From assembly GCF_000188195.1 (NCBI RefSeq), contig NZ_GL830945.1, positions 1-61,499 of the forward strand: 61,499 nt of DNA, given 5' to 3'. The notes under the pieces were generated by a model that was not told the origin of the DNA, ran no database searches, and was given only the letters and a program-made list of their open reading frames with translations. The translations under genes and the position numbers were made by a program. How positions within the stretch are numbered: position 1 is the first letter of the stretch; each line of letters begins with the position of its first letter. Of this stretch, positions 8,087 to 16,419 are shown one piece after another. This stretch comes from Succinatimonas hippei YIT 12066. Its GTDB lineage: Bacteria > Pseudomonadota > Gammaproteobacteria > Enterobacterales > Succinivibrionaceae.

Positions 8087-8121
8087 TTGCGCACGAATTT
8101 TTCAAGAAAGCGGGATTTAAC

Positions 8122-9036
8122 ATGAGCTTTATCGATTCTTTCATGCAGATGGCGGTATTGTTTTTACTGGTTATCGTCGGTTTTTTATGTAATCGCTGCA
8201 AATTAATGGATGAGCAGTTTGATAGACGTCTTGCCGCTCTTATCATTAATCTTACCGCACCTTTTATCATTTTAGCTTCGGTAATGGGTGACACTTTGCC
8301 TAAAAGAGAAGATATTCTGCCCGTGTTCGTGGCCGGTACTTTAGCTTTGCTCTTTATGGTGGCTGTTTCTTTTCCGGTGACTAAATTAATGCGTTTATCC
8401 CCGGAAGAGTCAGGTGTTTATAAGTTTATGTATGTTTTTGGCAACATCAACTTTATAGGTTTTCCGGTTGTCGGATCGCTTTTTGGTACCGAAGCGATTT
8501 TTTACGCCAGCGTTCTTACCATTCCTTTTAATATTCTGGTGTTTGCATTAGGAGTTTTGTTTATAACCCAGGGCAAGTCCACCACGAGATTTAATTGGAG
8601 AATTCTGTTTTCACCATGTCTTACAGCTACGTATCTTTCAATTATCATTGTGTTCTTCCAGATAAAAGTTCCGCATCCTATAGCACAGTGTTCCTCGCTT
8701 ATCGGATCGATTACCATCCCCGGATCGCTTTTGATTATCGGATCTACTCTTGCAGGAATTCCGGTCAAATCAATGTTCGGATCTCCTAGAATCTACATCA
8801 TGTGCCTTATAAAGCTTTTAATCGTCCCGGCAATTATTTATGCCATCTTCCTTATTTCTCCCATTGACAGAAAATATGCGGATGTTTTGGTTGTTTTATG
8901 CGCAATGCCGGTTGCATCATACGGAACGATGCTGTGCTTAAAACACGGTATTGAGACTAAAACCATGGCGCAGGGCACTTTCATGACAACGTTATTGTCA
9001 GTTTTTACCATCCCTCTGTTAGCTATTATGCTTTGA
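8122..9036 (+). CDS. AEC-family transporter (auxin efflux carrier type permease)
   Basis: The protein of about 304 residues has roughly ten hydrophobic segments in two sets separated by a central loop, typical of the AEC/BASS fold of the inner membrane. Characteristic pieces are LIINLTAPFIILASVMGDTL in the first half, GNINFIGFPVVGSLFG with its helix-breaking Asn and Gly-Phe-Pro, and MPVASYGTMLCLKHG near the end. AEC members export or exchange small organic anions such as malate; the substrate cannot be read from sequence. The frame is open from 8077, but the ATG at 8122 begins with the expected first TM helix. The upstream AAGCGGGA is a weak ribosome site. A strong terminator follows. Confidence 0.88.
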   Translation: MSFIDSFMQMAVLFLLVIVGFLCNRCKLMDEQFDRRLAALIINLTAPFIILASVMGDTLPKREDILPVFVAGTLALLFMVAVSFPVTKLMRLSPEESGVYKFMYVFGNINFIGFPVVGSLFGTEAIFYASVLTIPFNILVFALGVLFITQGKSTTRFNWRILFSPCLTATYLSIIIVFFQIKVPHPIAQCSSLIGSITIPGSLLIIGSTLAGIPVKSMFGSPRIYIMCLIKLLIVPAIIYAIFLISPIDRKYADVLVVLCAMPVASYGTMLCLKHGIETKTMAQGTFMTTLLSVFTIPLLAIML

Positions 9037-9061
9037 TTTTTAGGTAAACCTTAAATTAAGA

Positions 9062-9101
9062 AGATCCTGTCATGTGCACTTTGACAGGATTTTTATTTTT
9101 T
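9062..9101 (+). terminator. Intrinsic terminator after the AEC transporter gene
   Basis: ATCCTGTCA (9064-9072) pairs with TGACAGGAT (9082-9090), a perfect 9-bp stem, followed by a T-rich run from 9091. Confidence 0.9.
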
Positions 9102-9124
9102 ACTTACACTTTAGCCGGATTAAT

Positions 9125-9154
9125 TTGTTTTGTATAAGATTGCATTTGTATACT
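9125..9154 (+). promoter_or_regulatory. Likely sigma70 promoter for the beta-barrel protein gene
   Basis: TTGTTT (9125-9130) and TATACT (9149-9154) are separated by 18 nt. The ATG of the downstream gene is 39 nt past the -10 box. Confidence 0.5.
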
Positions 9155-9192
9155 GTTTCAATTGATTTTTACCTATCAGGTTTTATGTAAAA

Positions 9193-10023
9193 ATGAAAAA
9201 ATTTTCAGTTTTAGCGTTGGCTGCAGCTGCTGCCTTTATCGGTACTGCAGAAGCCTCCTTTTGGATGAATGCGTCAGGCTCTCATAATTCAGATGCTGAT
9301 TTAAGCGGAGCCCAAGGCGATGTCAGTATTTCAACATACAACATAGTAGGCGGTTATGATTTTGTAACCGTAGGTTATAAGCGTACTGATTATGACTTTT
9401 CGTCATCGTCGTCTGACTGGTACGATTCACTTAATTATCTTTATGTGGATTTACATCATAATTTTGCTTTAAACGATACTTTCGGTGTTTTCGGCGGTCT
9501 TACTCTTGCGTCAGGCTTTGAAGATGATTTTCATTTTGACGACAATTATTCCATAAGTCCGCGAGCAGGAATTTCCATCAGTTTTACCGATCGCATTACC
9601 GGTTTTGCCGGTGCTTATGCACAGTTTAATGAAGTTGACAACAAATATCTGCCGATTTTAGGCGTCAAAATCGGTAATGACAGCGAAAGAGGTTTATCCG
9701 GATCAATCGCTTATCCTGCAACTCGCATTAATTATCGCTTTAACAGCATGCTGGCGCTTGAAGGAACTTTCCTTACCATTAAGGATTTATATCAGTTAAG
9801 CGACGATTCAAGCAAATTAAAAAAAGGTTATGTCTTTGAAGAAGGGTACGGCGTGTCCGGAGGCGTGGTTTTAACTCCTTTAAAAGGCATGTCGGTGCGA
9901 GCCGGAATTCAATCCTATTTTGATCGTGAATACACATATTACGATCATGGCGGAAATGAAAGAAGCAGCGTGGATGTCGATCCTTCAGTAGGCTTTTATG
10001 CCAACTTAAGCTACGGTTTTTAG
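9193..10023 (+). CDS. Predicted outer-membrane beta-barrel protein
   Basis: This 276-residue protein has a clear signal peptide (MKKFSVLALAAAAAFIGTAEA, cleaved near residue 21). Alternating hydrophobic/polar strands fill the rest, for example YNIVGGYDFVTVGYKRTDYDF, YVDLHHNFALNDTFGVFGGLTLAS and AGISISFTDRITGFAGAYAQF. The last residue is Phe in YANLSYGF, the C-terminal aromatic that the BAM complex recognises. These features support an outer-membrane barrel of roughly 10-12 strands. I do not recognise a named family, and no function beyond a porin- or adhesin-like barrel can be claimed. It has its own promoter and terminator and is probably monocistronic. Confidence 0.82.
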   Translation: MKKFSVLALAAAAAFIGTAEASFWMNASGSHNSDADLSGAQGDVSISTYNIVGGYDFVTVGYKRTDYDFSSSSSDWYDSLNYLYVDLHHNFALNDTFGVFGGLTLASGFEDDFHFDDNYSISPRAGISISFTDRITGFAGAYAQFNEVDNKYLPILGVKIGNDSERGLSGSIAYPATRINYRFNSMLALEGTFLTIKDLYQLSDDSSKLKKGYVFEEGYGVSGGVVLTPLKGMSVRAGIQSYFDREYTYYDHGGNERSSVDVDPSVGFYANLSYGF

Positions 10024-10049
10024 TTAAGCTCGTCAAATCAGACTTTTTA

Positions 10050-10086
10050 AGCCCTGTTATAAATTTTGTAACGGGGCTTTTGTTTG
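10050..10086 (+). terminator. Intrinsic terminator after the beta-barrel gene
   Basis: AGCCCTGTTA (10050-10059) pairs with TAACGGGGCT (10069-10078), with one G-T wobble, followed by TTTTG. Confidence 0.85.
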
Positions 10087-10625
10087 TAAGTTTCAGCCTA
10101 TTTTAATTAGCAGTTTACCTATTTCTTTTCTATTTAAAAAGTCCTTAATCGCAGAGTCTGCGTGGAGAACCCGTTGATACCGACTTCTTAAGTGTTGAAA
10201 TTTAAGGAGCTCTTTATTTAATGTAAGACTCTCATCACTCCATAGAGCGGCATGTCGGATCTTTCTATAATGACCGCATCGATGCGGACTAATGATTGGC
10301 TTTAATAAAATTGAGTTAAAGATATGGTCGTTCTTTAATGATATGGGAACCTGGCAGCTTCTATGGTTGAATTTAAGCGCAGCGGTCATCTGGCAACATT
10401 AATCATCAACATTTTTATGTTGTGCTGTGGTTTATTAATAACACAGGTGTTTAATGTCGGATCAGCCAAGTGGCTACTGCAGGATTGCGCTTAATGTTTT
10501 TTTCATATAAGAAGACTCCATTAAAAAATGTTTAATAAACATTAAATGGAGTTACATACTTTTTCATTTACACACTCTCTATGAAAGAGGAGAATGAAGC
10601 TTTCTGAGTTTACATATTGTAATTT
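10087..10625. other. Gene-poor stretch, probably decayed DNA
   Basis: No gene with recognisable homology is visible. A minus-strand 98-codon frame (10093-10389) lacks a convincing ribosome site or family features. It contains HRCGHYRKIRHAALWSDESLTLN, which I cannot assign. A perfect 14-bp palindrome, CCGCATCGATGCGG, lies at 10274-10287. The stretch abuts the 3' end of the DUF262/DUF1524 gene, and I read it as an accessory-region scar. Confidence 0.5.
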
Positions 10626-12407
10626 TTAAATCCATCCTTTTTGTTTGAATTTCTCAATCATTGCTAAATCTTCCTCAGTTGGTAGTGTGGCGTTGCTCCT
10701 ATTCTTTTGATAATTGGATTCCCAATCCTGTAAAAGTTGCATTATTTCTGTAGCAACAATTTTATCTCGGTGTTCAATGTTTTCCAATGTCCAGTCATTG
10801 TTTGTACTTGCTATCAATATTTTTGTAACTTCTATTTTCGATTTTTGATATTCCTGTTGTTTTTTCTTGAAATAGCCGTTGCTGGCAATTATATTCAATT
10901 TCCGTTCAAATGGAGTTTTATTTCCAATATGCTCTATCATTTCGTAGACTTTTTCTGCGTCCACATCTGGGAAATAGGATTCTTGCCATTTTCGTGGAAG
11001 AATATGTTCTAATTGCCAATTATCAGGCAATAATTGTTCTTGATGATTGTATGCGTAACATTTCATGAGCATACGCACAATGTTTCTATGTGGAACGCGT
11101 ATTTGGCTTTCCAAAAGAGATTTGTCTATTTCGCGAAAGTCGAAATCAGGGTGTGGGTCATTAATAATCTTTGCATTTAGTTTCATGATGTCACTTTTGA
11201 CAGCATTAATGTTAGGAAACAGCAAAAATCGAGTCATCAACTCTTCTATCAATTTGTTGAGGAATAGAAGGAATTCTGTATTGAACATTTCTCTGTTTCG
11301 ATGCGATAGATAATAATTAATGACAGGATACTTCCAATACTCATTAGGATATGAAGTTAAGATGTCCAAGGCTTTTCTTATTTTTGCATCATCGTCCCAA
11401 TTTTCTTCTGGTATATCTTGATTTGTATTTACGACTTTCCATAAGTTTAGTACTGTTTTTAATCTTTCCATTAAATTTGGTTCAAAAAGCCTTTCTGATT
11501 TATTGGTCGAATAATATTTTCTTACACCTGGTGTTGTGGAACTAACATCATTCTCTTTGGCTCTAAGATAAAACATGTAGTAATAAAATAATTGTTGAAT
11601 ACTTTCGTGTGCTTCTGTAGCCTCTTTTTCCAATGCCTTCCATTGACTGATAAATTTTTCTTTTTCATCGTCTTTCAAGTTATTGTATATTTTAGCTTTG
11701 AATATGTCTGCATCGGAAAGAGGAAGTCCTCTGTTGTTTAATGTAGAGAAAATAGTCAAAGCTGTGTCTTGGCTGTCTGCACAAATGGGGAGTAATATAG
11801 CCTGATTTAGAAGGGCATAGATAAAGTCATACACCTTTAAAGGTGATTTTGCGCAATGATCGTCATATAGCTTTTGGAATAGCAGGTAATTCTTAGAGTA
11901 GTTATCGTTGGCGTCTGGATTGGCCATACCATCTTTTAGAATGTTTCGTAATATTTCATTGCCCTCATTGTCTACTACTCTTGAGGTTAGGAGAATATTG
12001 TTATAATCAACTTTTCCTGTACGGTTGTCTGTACGCCAAATAGCAGGTTCTATTTGACGGATGAAATTTTGAGCTGCGTCAGTTTGTACATCATCTCCTT
12101 TGTTAAGTTTTGTATAAATGGCGCGTAAAAGCAGAAACAACGATGTGATGCGCTGTTGTCCATCTATGATTTCTTGTTCACTATTTTCATTTTCAAATGA
12201 AACAATACTTCCTAAGAAGTATGAGCCATTTCGGTCTAATCCGCCGATGGTGGTGGCAAATTCCCAAATATCTTCAAATAAAGTTTCAACTTGTTCAGAA
12301 GTCCATGCATACGGTCTTTGATATTCAGGAATAATGAAAGGTTTAGTTCTTCCGGTTTTCAAGAGTTCTGCTACACTTTGTTTATTGACGCTTATTGTTG
12401 TTGCCAT
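10626..12407 (-). CDS. DUF262-DUF1524 protein, single-chain GmrSD-like type IV restriction nuclease
   Basis: The 593-residue protein starts with a ParB-fold DUF262 domain: IPEYQRPYAW at 26-35, FLGSIV near 64-69 and the diagnostic IDGQQR at 81-86. A helical middle follows. The C-terminal DUF1524 HNH-type nuclease domain has LEHILPR at 466-472 followed by IGNKT and LNIIASNGYFKKKQQEY. This arrangement matches fused GmrS-GmrD proteins, in which DUF262 binds and hydrolyses NTP and the HNH domain cuts modified (for example glucosylated) phage DNA; SspE of phosphorothioation systems shares it. No partner methylase or ssp/dnd gene is nearby. AT-rich codon use and flanking gene-poor DNA suggest horizontal acquisition. 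The ribosome site is weak. The modification it recognises is unknown. Confidence 0.9.
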   Translation of the reverse strand: MATTISVNKQSVAELLKTGRTKPFIIPEYQRPYAWTSEQVETLFEDIWEFATTIGGLDRNGSYFLGSIVSFENENSEQEIIDGQQRITSLFLLLRAIYTKLNKGDDVQTDAAQNFIRQIEPAIWRTDNRTGKVDYNNILLTSRVVDNEGNEILRNILKDGMANPDANDNYSKNYLLFQKLYDDHCAKSPLKVYDFIYALLNQAILLPICADSQDTALTIFSTLNNRGLPLSDADIFKAKIYNNLKDDEKEKFISQWKALEKEATEAHESIQQLFYYYMFYLRAKENDVSSTTPGVRKYYSTNKSERLFEPNLMERLKTVLNLWKVVNTNQDIPEENWDDDAKIRKALDILTSYPNEYWKYPVINYYLSHRNREMFNTEFLLFLNKLIEELMTRFLLFPNINAVKSDIMKLNAKIINDPHPDFDFREIDKSLLESQIRVPHRNIVRMLMKCYAYNHQEQLLPDNWQLEHILPRKWQESYFPDVDAEKVYEMIEHIGNKTPFERKLNIIASNGYFKKKQQEYQKSKIEVTKILIASTNNDWTLENIEHRDKIVATEIMQLLQDWESNYQKNRSNATLPTEEDLAMIEKFKQKGWI

Positions 12408-13089
12408 TTTTGCTAATTTCTAAAATTTTATTATTTGGATTTATTTTCTATATTACCATATTCAGTCTTTGAGCTCAGCTGCCTGCGTAAGAGTTCTCTA
12501 GCAAGCAATACAATTCCTGTTTAGTTGAAGTCTCTTCATTGTATGTCCATTTAACACTCTTAAAAGGTCAATGCTTATTTAAACCTGTTTACGGATGAAA
12601 TACTGCAGTGACTGCTGCGGAGGTTAAACAAATTTCAGCTACTGTTGTTAAAGGAACGCGAAAGGCCGTCGTTTAACATACAACAAGTTAGGGTATCGTT
12701 TTGTCATCACCGTCGCGGTAACCCTTCCCGTCGACAGCGGTAAGGAATCGAAGATAAATCAGGATCAAACGCTGAAATAAGTTGAGGCAGACGGTCAGAA
12801 TGAAAACGCTGTAACTTAATCTGGATTTTCTAGAAGATATATAAATACTATACCAATCAATATTTTTATAGCTGGTTCGCTTGGACTTTCCCATGCTACT
12901 CATCTCCAATGTAATTTTCGGGTTAGGCAAGTACAAACAACAGACATAAAACAAATCATAAGGTCATGGGAATCTTACTTTTCAATACGGTGAGCAGGTC
13001 TTTTACAGTTTAAAAAAGGTGCAAAATTTTGTGACTTAAAAAAAGTTCTTGCAAAGCAACCTTTGTAAGCTTAAACTAACCATGGTTGT
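12408..13089. other. Long non-coding or decayed stretch between the GmrSD-like gene and feoA
   Basis: About 680 bases hold no supported gene. The minus-strand 88-codon frame at 12688-12954 (MGKSKRTSYKNIDWYS within it) has no recognisable family and poor coding character. Locally GC-richer patches around 12690-12760 look different from the AT-rich surroundings, as in an old insertion remnant, but I could not identify an element or its ends. The last 70 bases before 13157 carry the feoA control region. Confidence 0.5.
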
Positions 13090-13135
13090 ATTAGCTTTAG
13101 CTAATTTATATTGTATAAAGCTAATTATTGTTATC
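13090..13135 (+). promoter_or_regulatory. feoA upstream control region with candidate Fur-like site
   Basis: A 16-nt inverted repeat, ATTAGCTTTAGCTAAT (13090-13105), is followed by AT-rich -10-like sequences (TATATT, TATAAA). Next comes TAATTATTGTTATC (13122-13135). Its reverse complement, GATAACAATAATTA, resembles the GATAAT repeats of Fur boxes. Fur control of feo is well established elsewhere; this particular site is inferred from resemblance only. Confidence 0.4.
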
Positions 13136-13156
13136 TATGGCTATTAAGATAATTTT

Positions 13157-13381
13157 ATGAAAACACTAGATACGCTAAAACCCGGAGAGAATGCCGTTAT
13201 TACCGGCATTAACGGACAGAATACGTCTTTGCGCCGCCGCTTGCTCGATATGGGTTTAACCCTAAATACAAAGGTTTCTTTGGTGCGCGAAGCTCCGTTT
13301 GGTGATCCGATAGAGCTTGAGGTTCGCGGATACTCACTTACCATCAGAAAAAGCGATGCTCAATTAATTGAGGTTAAATGA
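13157..13381 (+). CDS. feoA: Ferrous iron transport protein A
   Basis: This 74-residue protein is a small SH3-like FeoA, the cytosolic partner of the FeoB permease. It shows the family pattern: LDTLKPGENAVITGI at the start, LRRRLLDMGLTLNTKVSLVREAPFGDP in the middle and an ending that resembles GYSLTIRKSDAQLIEV. Length is standard. The stop codon is one base from the feoB start, so the two are translationally coupled. No feoC gene follows feoB. Confidence 0.95.
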   Translation: MKTLDTLKPGENAVITGINGQNTSLRRRLLDMGLTLNTKVSLVREAPFGDPIELEVRGYSLTIRKSDAQLIEVK

Positions 13382-13382
13382 T

Positions 13383-15524
13383 ATGGCTTGTCAGAAAATA
13401 GCGCTTATCGGTAATCAGAATTCAGGAAAAACAACTTTATTTAATGCCTTAACCGGAGCCAATCAGTACGTAGGAAACTGGCCAGGCGTTACTGTAGATA
13501 AAGTTGTCGGAACTTTAAAAAGTACCGATACCAAGGTAGTTGATCTGCCGGGACTTTATTCATTGTCTCCGTATTCCCCTGAAGAAATCGTTAGCCGTGA
13601 ATATTTGTTGTCAGGTGATTACGATCTTATCGTCAATGTAGTTGATGCTGCTCACCTTGAGCGCAGTTTGTCTTTAACGGCTGAACTGCTTTCATTTAAT
13701 AAAAACATTATCGTTGCTTTAAATATGATGGATGTCGCCAAGAACAATCATATTGAAATCAATGTTAATGTCTTGGAGCAAAAACTCGGAATTAAAGTTA
13801 TCCCGATGTCTGCATCAACCGGTGACGGCGTACAGGATTTGGTGAATGCTTTAAACAATGTTCCGCAAAGACAGAAGGCAACCATTTATCCGCAGGAAAT
13901 AAAAGAGGCTGTCGTAAAAATCGGTTCCTATCTAAAAGATAAGAACGATTTTGAGAAAGAATTTATTTCTTTATGCCTGCTGCAAAATGATAAGGTCTAT
14001 GTTCATGAATATATGACCGATGAGCTTTTGCAGGTTGAGCTTGTTAAAATCCGTGCCGTTTTGGAAAAACAATACGGTCAGGATATGGAAAGCAAGCTTG
14101 CGGGGCTTCGTTACGCATTCGTTGATGAGGCAGTAAAAGCATCCGTTGTAAAAGCTGCGGCAAATCGCTCCAAGAATTTCTCTCGCGCCGTAGACAATAT
14201 CGTAACTAACCGTTATCTGGCATTACCGATTTTTGCCGTTATCGTCTATGTTGTTTACTACCTTGCCGTAAGCACAATCGGTACCTGGGGTACTGACTAT
14301 GCCAATGACGTTATTTTCGGTGAGTGGGCAACAAATGGGGCTGCTTACGTCCTTGACAGCATCAGCGCTCCTGAGTGGTTGTCCGGCCTTATTATTGACG
14401 GTGTTATAGGCGGTGTCGGTGCGGTATTAGGCTTTGTGCCGCAGATGATTGTGCTGTTCATTTTGCTCTCCTTCCTTGAGCAGTGCGGTTATATGACCCG
14501 TGTCGCTTTCGTTCTTGATCGCATCTTCCGTCATTTCGGTCTGTCAGGTCGCTGCTTTATTCCAATGGTTATTGCTTCAGGCTGTGCTGTACCTGCCATG
14601 ATGGCATCAAAATCAATTGATAACATCAATGAAAGACGCATTACTTTAATTGCCACTTCTTTCATTCCGTGCTCTGCTAAACTGCCTATTTTGGCAATGA
14701 TTGCCGCAGCGTTTTTCCCTGATTCAACCATCGTGGCTCCGGGTGTTTACTTCCTTGCCATTATTTCGGTTATAGTTACCGGCGTTATCTTAAAGAAGGA
14801 AAGCGCTTTTAAAGAAGAAGTTTCTCCTTTTGTCATGGAGCTGCCTGACTACCATATGCCGACACTTGGCAATATCGCAAGAAGCGTTTATTTACGCTGC
14901 AGAGCCTTTATCGTTAAAGCCGGTACCATCATTTTCTCAACGGTAGTCTTGGTTTGGTTCTTATCAAGCTTTAACTTTACCGACGAAGGCTTTGGTATGG
15001 TTGAAGTCGGTGATTCAATGCTTGCCGCCATCGGCTCTGCCATTGCCTTTATCTTCGTGCCGCTTGGTTTCTCTTCCTGGCAGTGTGCGGTCGCAATTTT
15101 TACCGGTTTGCTTGCCAAGGAGAACGTTGTCGGTACTTTGGCTGTACTTCTTGGTGTCGGTGCTGATGTTGCCGAAGATGATGCTACCTTGGGTGTAGCC
15201 TTGCACGGTGAGTTTTCAACCAGCGCCGCAGCTTTATCTTTCCTTGCATTCAACTTGTTCTCCACTCCGTGTATTGCGGCTTTGGGTGCAATGAAGCGTC
15301 AGCTGGCAAGCTCTAAGATGTTTTCTTTTGCCATTGTCTATTTGACGGTTTGGGCATATGTCTACGCCTTTATCATTTATCATTTAGGCGGTCTTATCGT
15401 CGGCCAGGTGGCTTTTGGTGCCGGAACCGTGGTTGCGTTGGTTCTTTTGGCTGCAATTCTTTACCTGTTGTTCCGTCCTGAAAAAGAAAAGCCGATGATG
15501 GGTATCAAAGTAAAAGCCGTCTGA
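13383..15524 (+). CDS. feoB: Ferrous iron permease FeoB
   Basis: This 713-residue inner-membrane protein imports Fe(II), typically under anoxic conditions. The N-terminal G domain shows G1 (GNQNSGKTTLF), the switch region NWPGVTVDKVVG, G3 (DLPG), G4 (NMMD) and a G5-like SAST. Two Gate motifs follow in the membrane domain, including GRCFIPMVIASGCAVPAMMASK and FIPCSAKLPILAM with the conserved Cys residues. The frame is open from 13368, but the ATG at 13383 is chosen: GAGG lies about 9 nt upstream inside feoA and the protein then starts with the G domain. A strong terminator follows. Confidence 0.97.
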   Translation: MACQKIALIGNQNSGKTTLFNALTGANQYVGNWPGVTVDKVVGTLKSTDTKVVDLPGLYSLSPYSPEEIVSREYLLSGDYDLIVNVVDAAHLERSLSLTAELLSFNKNIIVALNMMDVAKNNHIEINVNVLEQKLGIKVIPMSASTGDGVQDLVNALNNVPQRQKATIYPQEIKEAVVKIGSYLKDKNDFEKEFISLCLLQNDKVYVHEYMTDELLQVELVKIRAVLEKQYGQDMESKLAGLRYAFVDEAVKASVVKAAANRSKNFSRAVDNIVTNRYLALPIFAVIVYVVYYLAVSTIGTWGTDYANDVIFGEWATNGAAYVLDSISAPEWLSGLIIDGVIGGVGAVLGFVPQMIVLFILLSFLEQCGYMTRVAFVLDRIFRHFGLSGRCFIPMVIASGCAVPAMMASKSIDNINERRITLIATSFIPCSAKLPILAMIAAAFFPDSTIVAPGVYFLAIISVIVTGVILKKESAFKEEVSPFVMELPDYHMPTLGNIARSVYLRCRAFIVKAGTIIFSTVVLVWFLSSFNFTDEGFGMVEVGDSMLAAIGSAIAFIFVPLGFSSWQCAVAIFTGLLAKENVVGTLAVLLGVGADVAEDDATLGVALHGEFSTSAAALSFLAFNLFSTPCIAALGAMKRQLASSKMFSFAIVYLTVWAYVYAFIIYHLGGLIVGQVAFGAGTVVALVLLAAILYLLFRPEKEKPMMGIKVKAV

Positions 15525-15550
15525 TAATCAAAGTTATTGTGTTTTAGTTT

Positions 15551-15575
15551 AGAGCCCGCATCGCGGGCTTTTTAC
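15551..15575 (+). terminator. Intrinsic terminator after feoB
   Basis: AGCCCGC (15553-15559), loop ATC, GCGGGCT (15563-15569), then TTTT. Confidence 0.9.
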
Positions 15576-15663
15576 GTTTTATAACTTTTTAAAAGAAAGT
15601 TTAATAATTATTTTAAATTAAACATTTTGTGAACCGGCTCTAAGAATATTTTTTGCTGTTTTT

Positions 15664-15690
15664 TATAATTACAACTTGTATATACAAGTT
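15664..15690 (+). promoter_or_regulatory. Promoter -10 box with overlapping-range GntR/HutC-type operator
   Basis: A consensus TATAAT (15664-15669) is followed 3 nt later by a perfect 18-bp palindrome, AACTTGTATATACAAGTT (15673-15690). Its GT-ATAT-AC core fits operators of the HutC subfamily of GntR regulators, the class encoded by the next gene, whose ATG is at 15711. The palindrome covers the expected transcription start, so binding would repress the operon and the regulator itself. No good -35 box is visible. Confidence 0.75.
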
Positions 15691-15710
15691 ATGATTTAAC
15701 GGTATAAAAA

Positions 15711-16406
15711 ATGGAATCGGAAAATATATATACCGCAATAGCTGCAAAGCTTAGACAGCAAATCATGCAGGGAGAATTCAAAGACGGCGCAGTTTTTCCC
15801 AGCGAGTCGGAACTTACCAAAAGGTTTCAAGTTACTCGCACTACGGTGCGTCATGCTCTTGAACTTTTAGTTAATGAAGGATTGCTTTCAAAAAGCCAAG
15901 GGCGGCGCAATCGCGTGCAAATTCGCAAAATAACCAAAACGACTTGGAATTTCGCTTCGTTTTCCGAAGGAATGAGATCTGCCCATGAAATTCCGGTATC
16001 AAAAGTTTGTAAAGCGCAAATCATCGCAGCTGACGATGGAAGTTACTTTAACCTAGTACGTCTTCGCGGTATTAAACGCATTGCCGGTATTCAGTTCATG
16101 ACTTATGAAGATACAAAAGTACCGCTTTCTCTCTTTCCGCAAATTGATCGCTTTGATTTTTCTGTTGTCTCTTTGTATGAAACTATGCGTAAAGAATACG
16201 GAATTTATCCTTTTAAGGGTGAGTCGCAAATTTTTGCTGTTTTAGCCGATGAGTTTTTAGCCAAGAGTTTTGCCGTTACGGAAGGTTACCCTTTAGTTAA
16301 AGCCGTTCAATCTATTTTTGACAGAGAAGGAAGACTTGTAGAAAAGGTTTCAATAGTTTACGCACCTGAGTTAATCATTAAGCTTACGCAGGATGCCGGA
16401 CATTAA
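15711..16406 (+). CDS. GntR-family (HutC/UTRA) transcriptional regulator
   Basis: The 231-residue regulator has an N-terminal winged helix (residues about 5-75: IYTAIAAKLRQQIMQGEFKDG, then FPSESELTKRFQVTRTTVRHAL, the GntR signature). A UTRA ligand-binding domain runs from about 90 to the end. The gene heads an operon with an ADP-ribosylglycohydrolase-like protein, a PfkB kinase and an NCS1 permease. This layout parallels E. coli yegW with yegU and yegV. A palindromic operator immediately upstream implies autorepression relieved by a pathway metabolite. Confidence 0.92.
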   Translation: MESENIYTAIAAKLRQQIMQGEFKDGAVFPSESELTKRFQVTRTTVRHALELLVNEGLLSKSQGRRNRVQIRKITKTTWNFASFSEGMRSAHEIPVSKVCKAQIIAADDGSYFNLVRLRGIKRIAGIQFMTYEDTKVPLSLFPQIDRFDFSVVSLYETMRKEYGIYPFKGESQIFAVLADEFLAKSFAVTEGYPLVKAVQSIFDREGRLVEKVSIVYAPELIIKLTQDAGH

Positions 16407-16419
16407 TTAAGGAGATAGT

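Noticed and set aside
10093-10389. 98-codon minus-strand frame that might be a small gene.
   Set aside because: No ribosome site, no family features and decayed-looking surroundings; described within the gene-poor stretch instead.
12540-12580. GGTCAATGC near 12567 resembling the end (CGTCAATGC) of the IS605 remnant at 61204.
   Set aside because: The match is only about 8 bases, no hairpin block precedes it and no tnpB sequence is nearby.
12688-12954. 88-codon minus-strand frame in the GmrSD-feoA gap.
   Set aside because: Amino-acid composition and lack of motifs or a ribosome site argue against coding; at most an unidentifiable relic.
14888-15265. 125-codon minus-strand frame opposite feoB.
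   Set aside because: Shadow of the FeoB membrane domain; no ribosome site or recognisable family.
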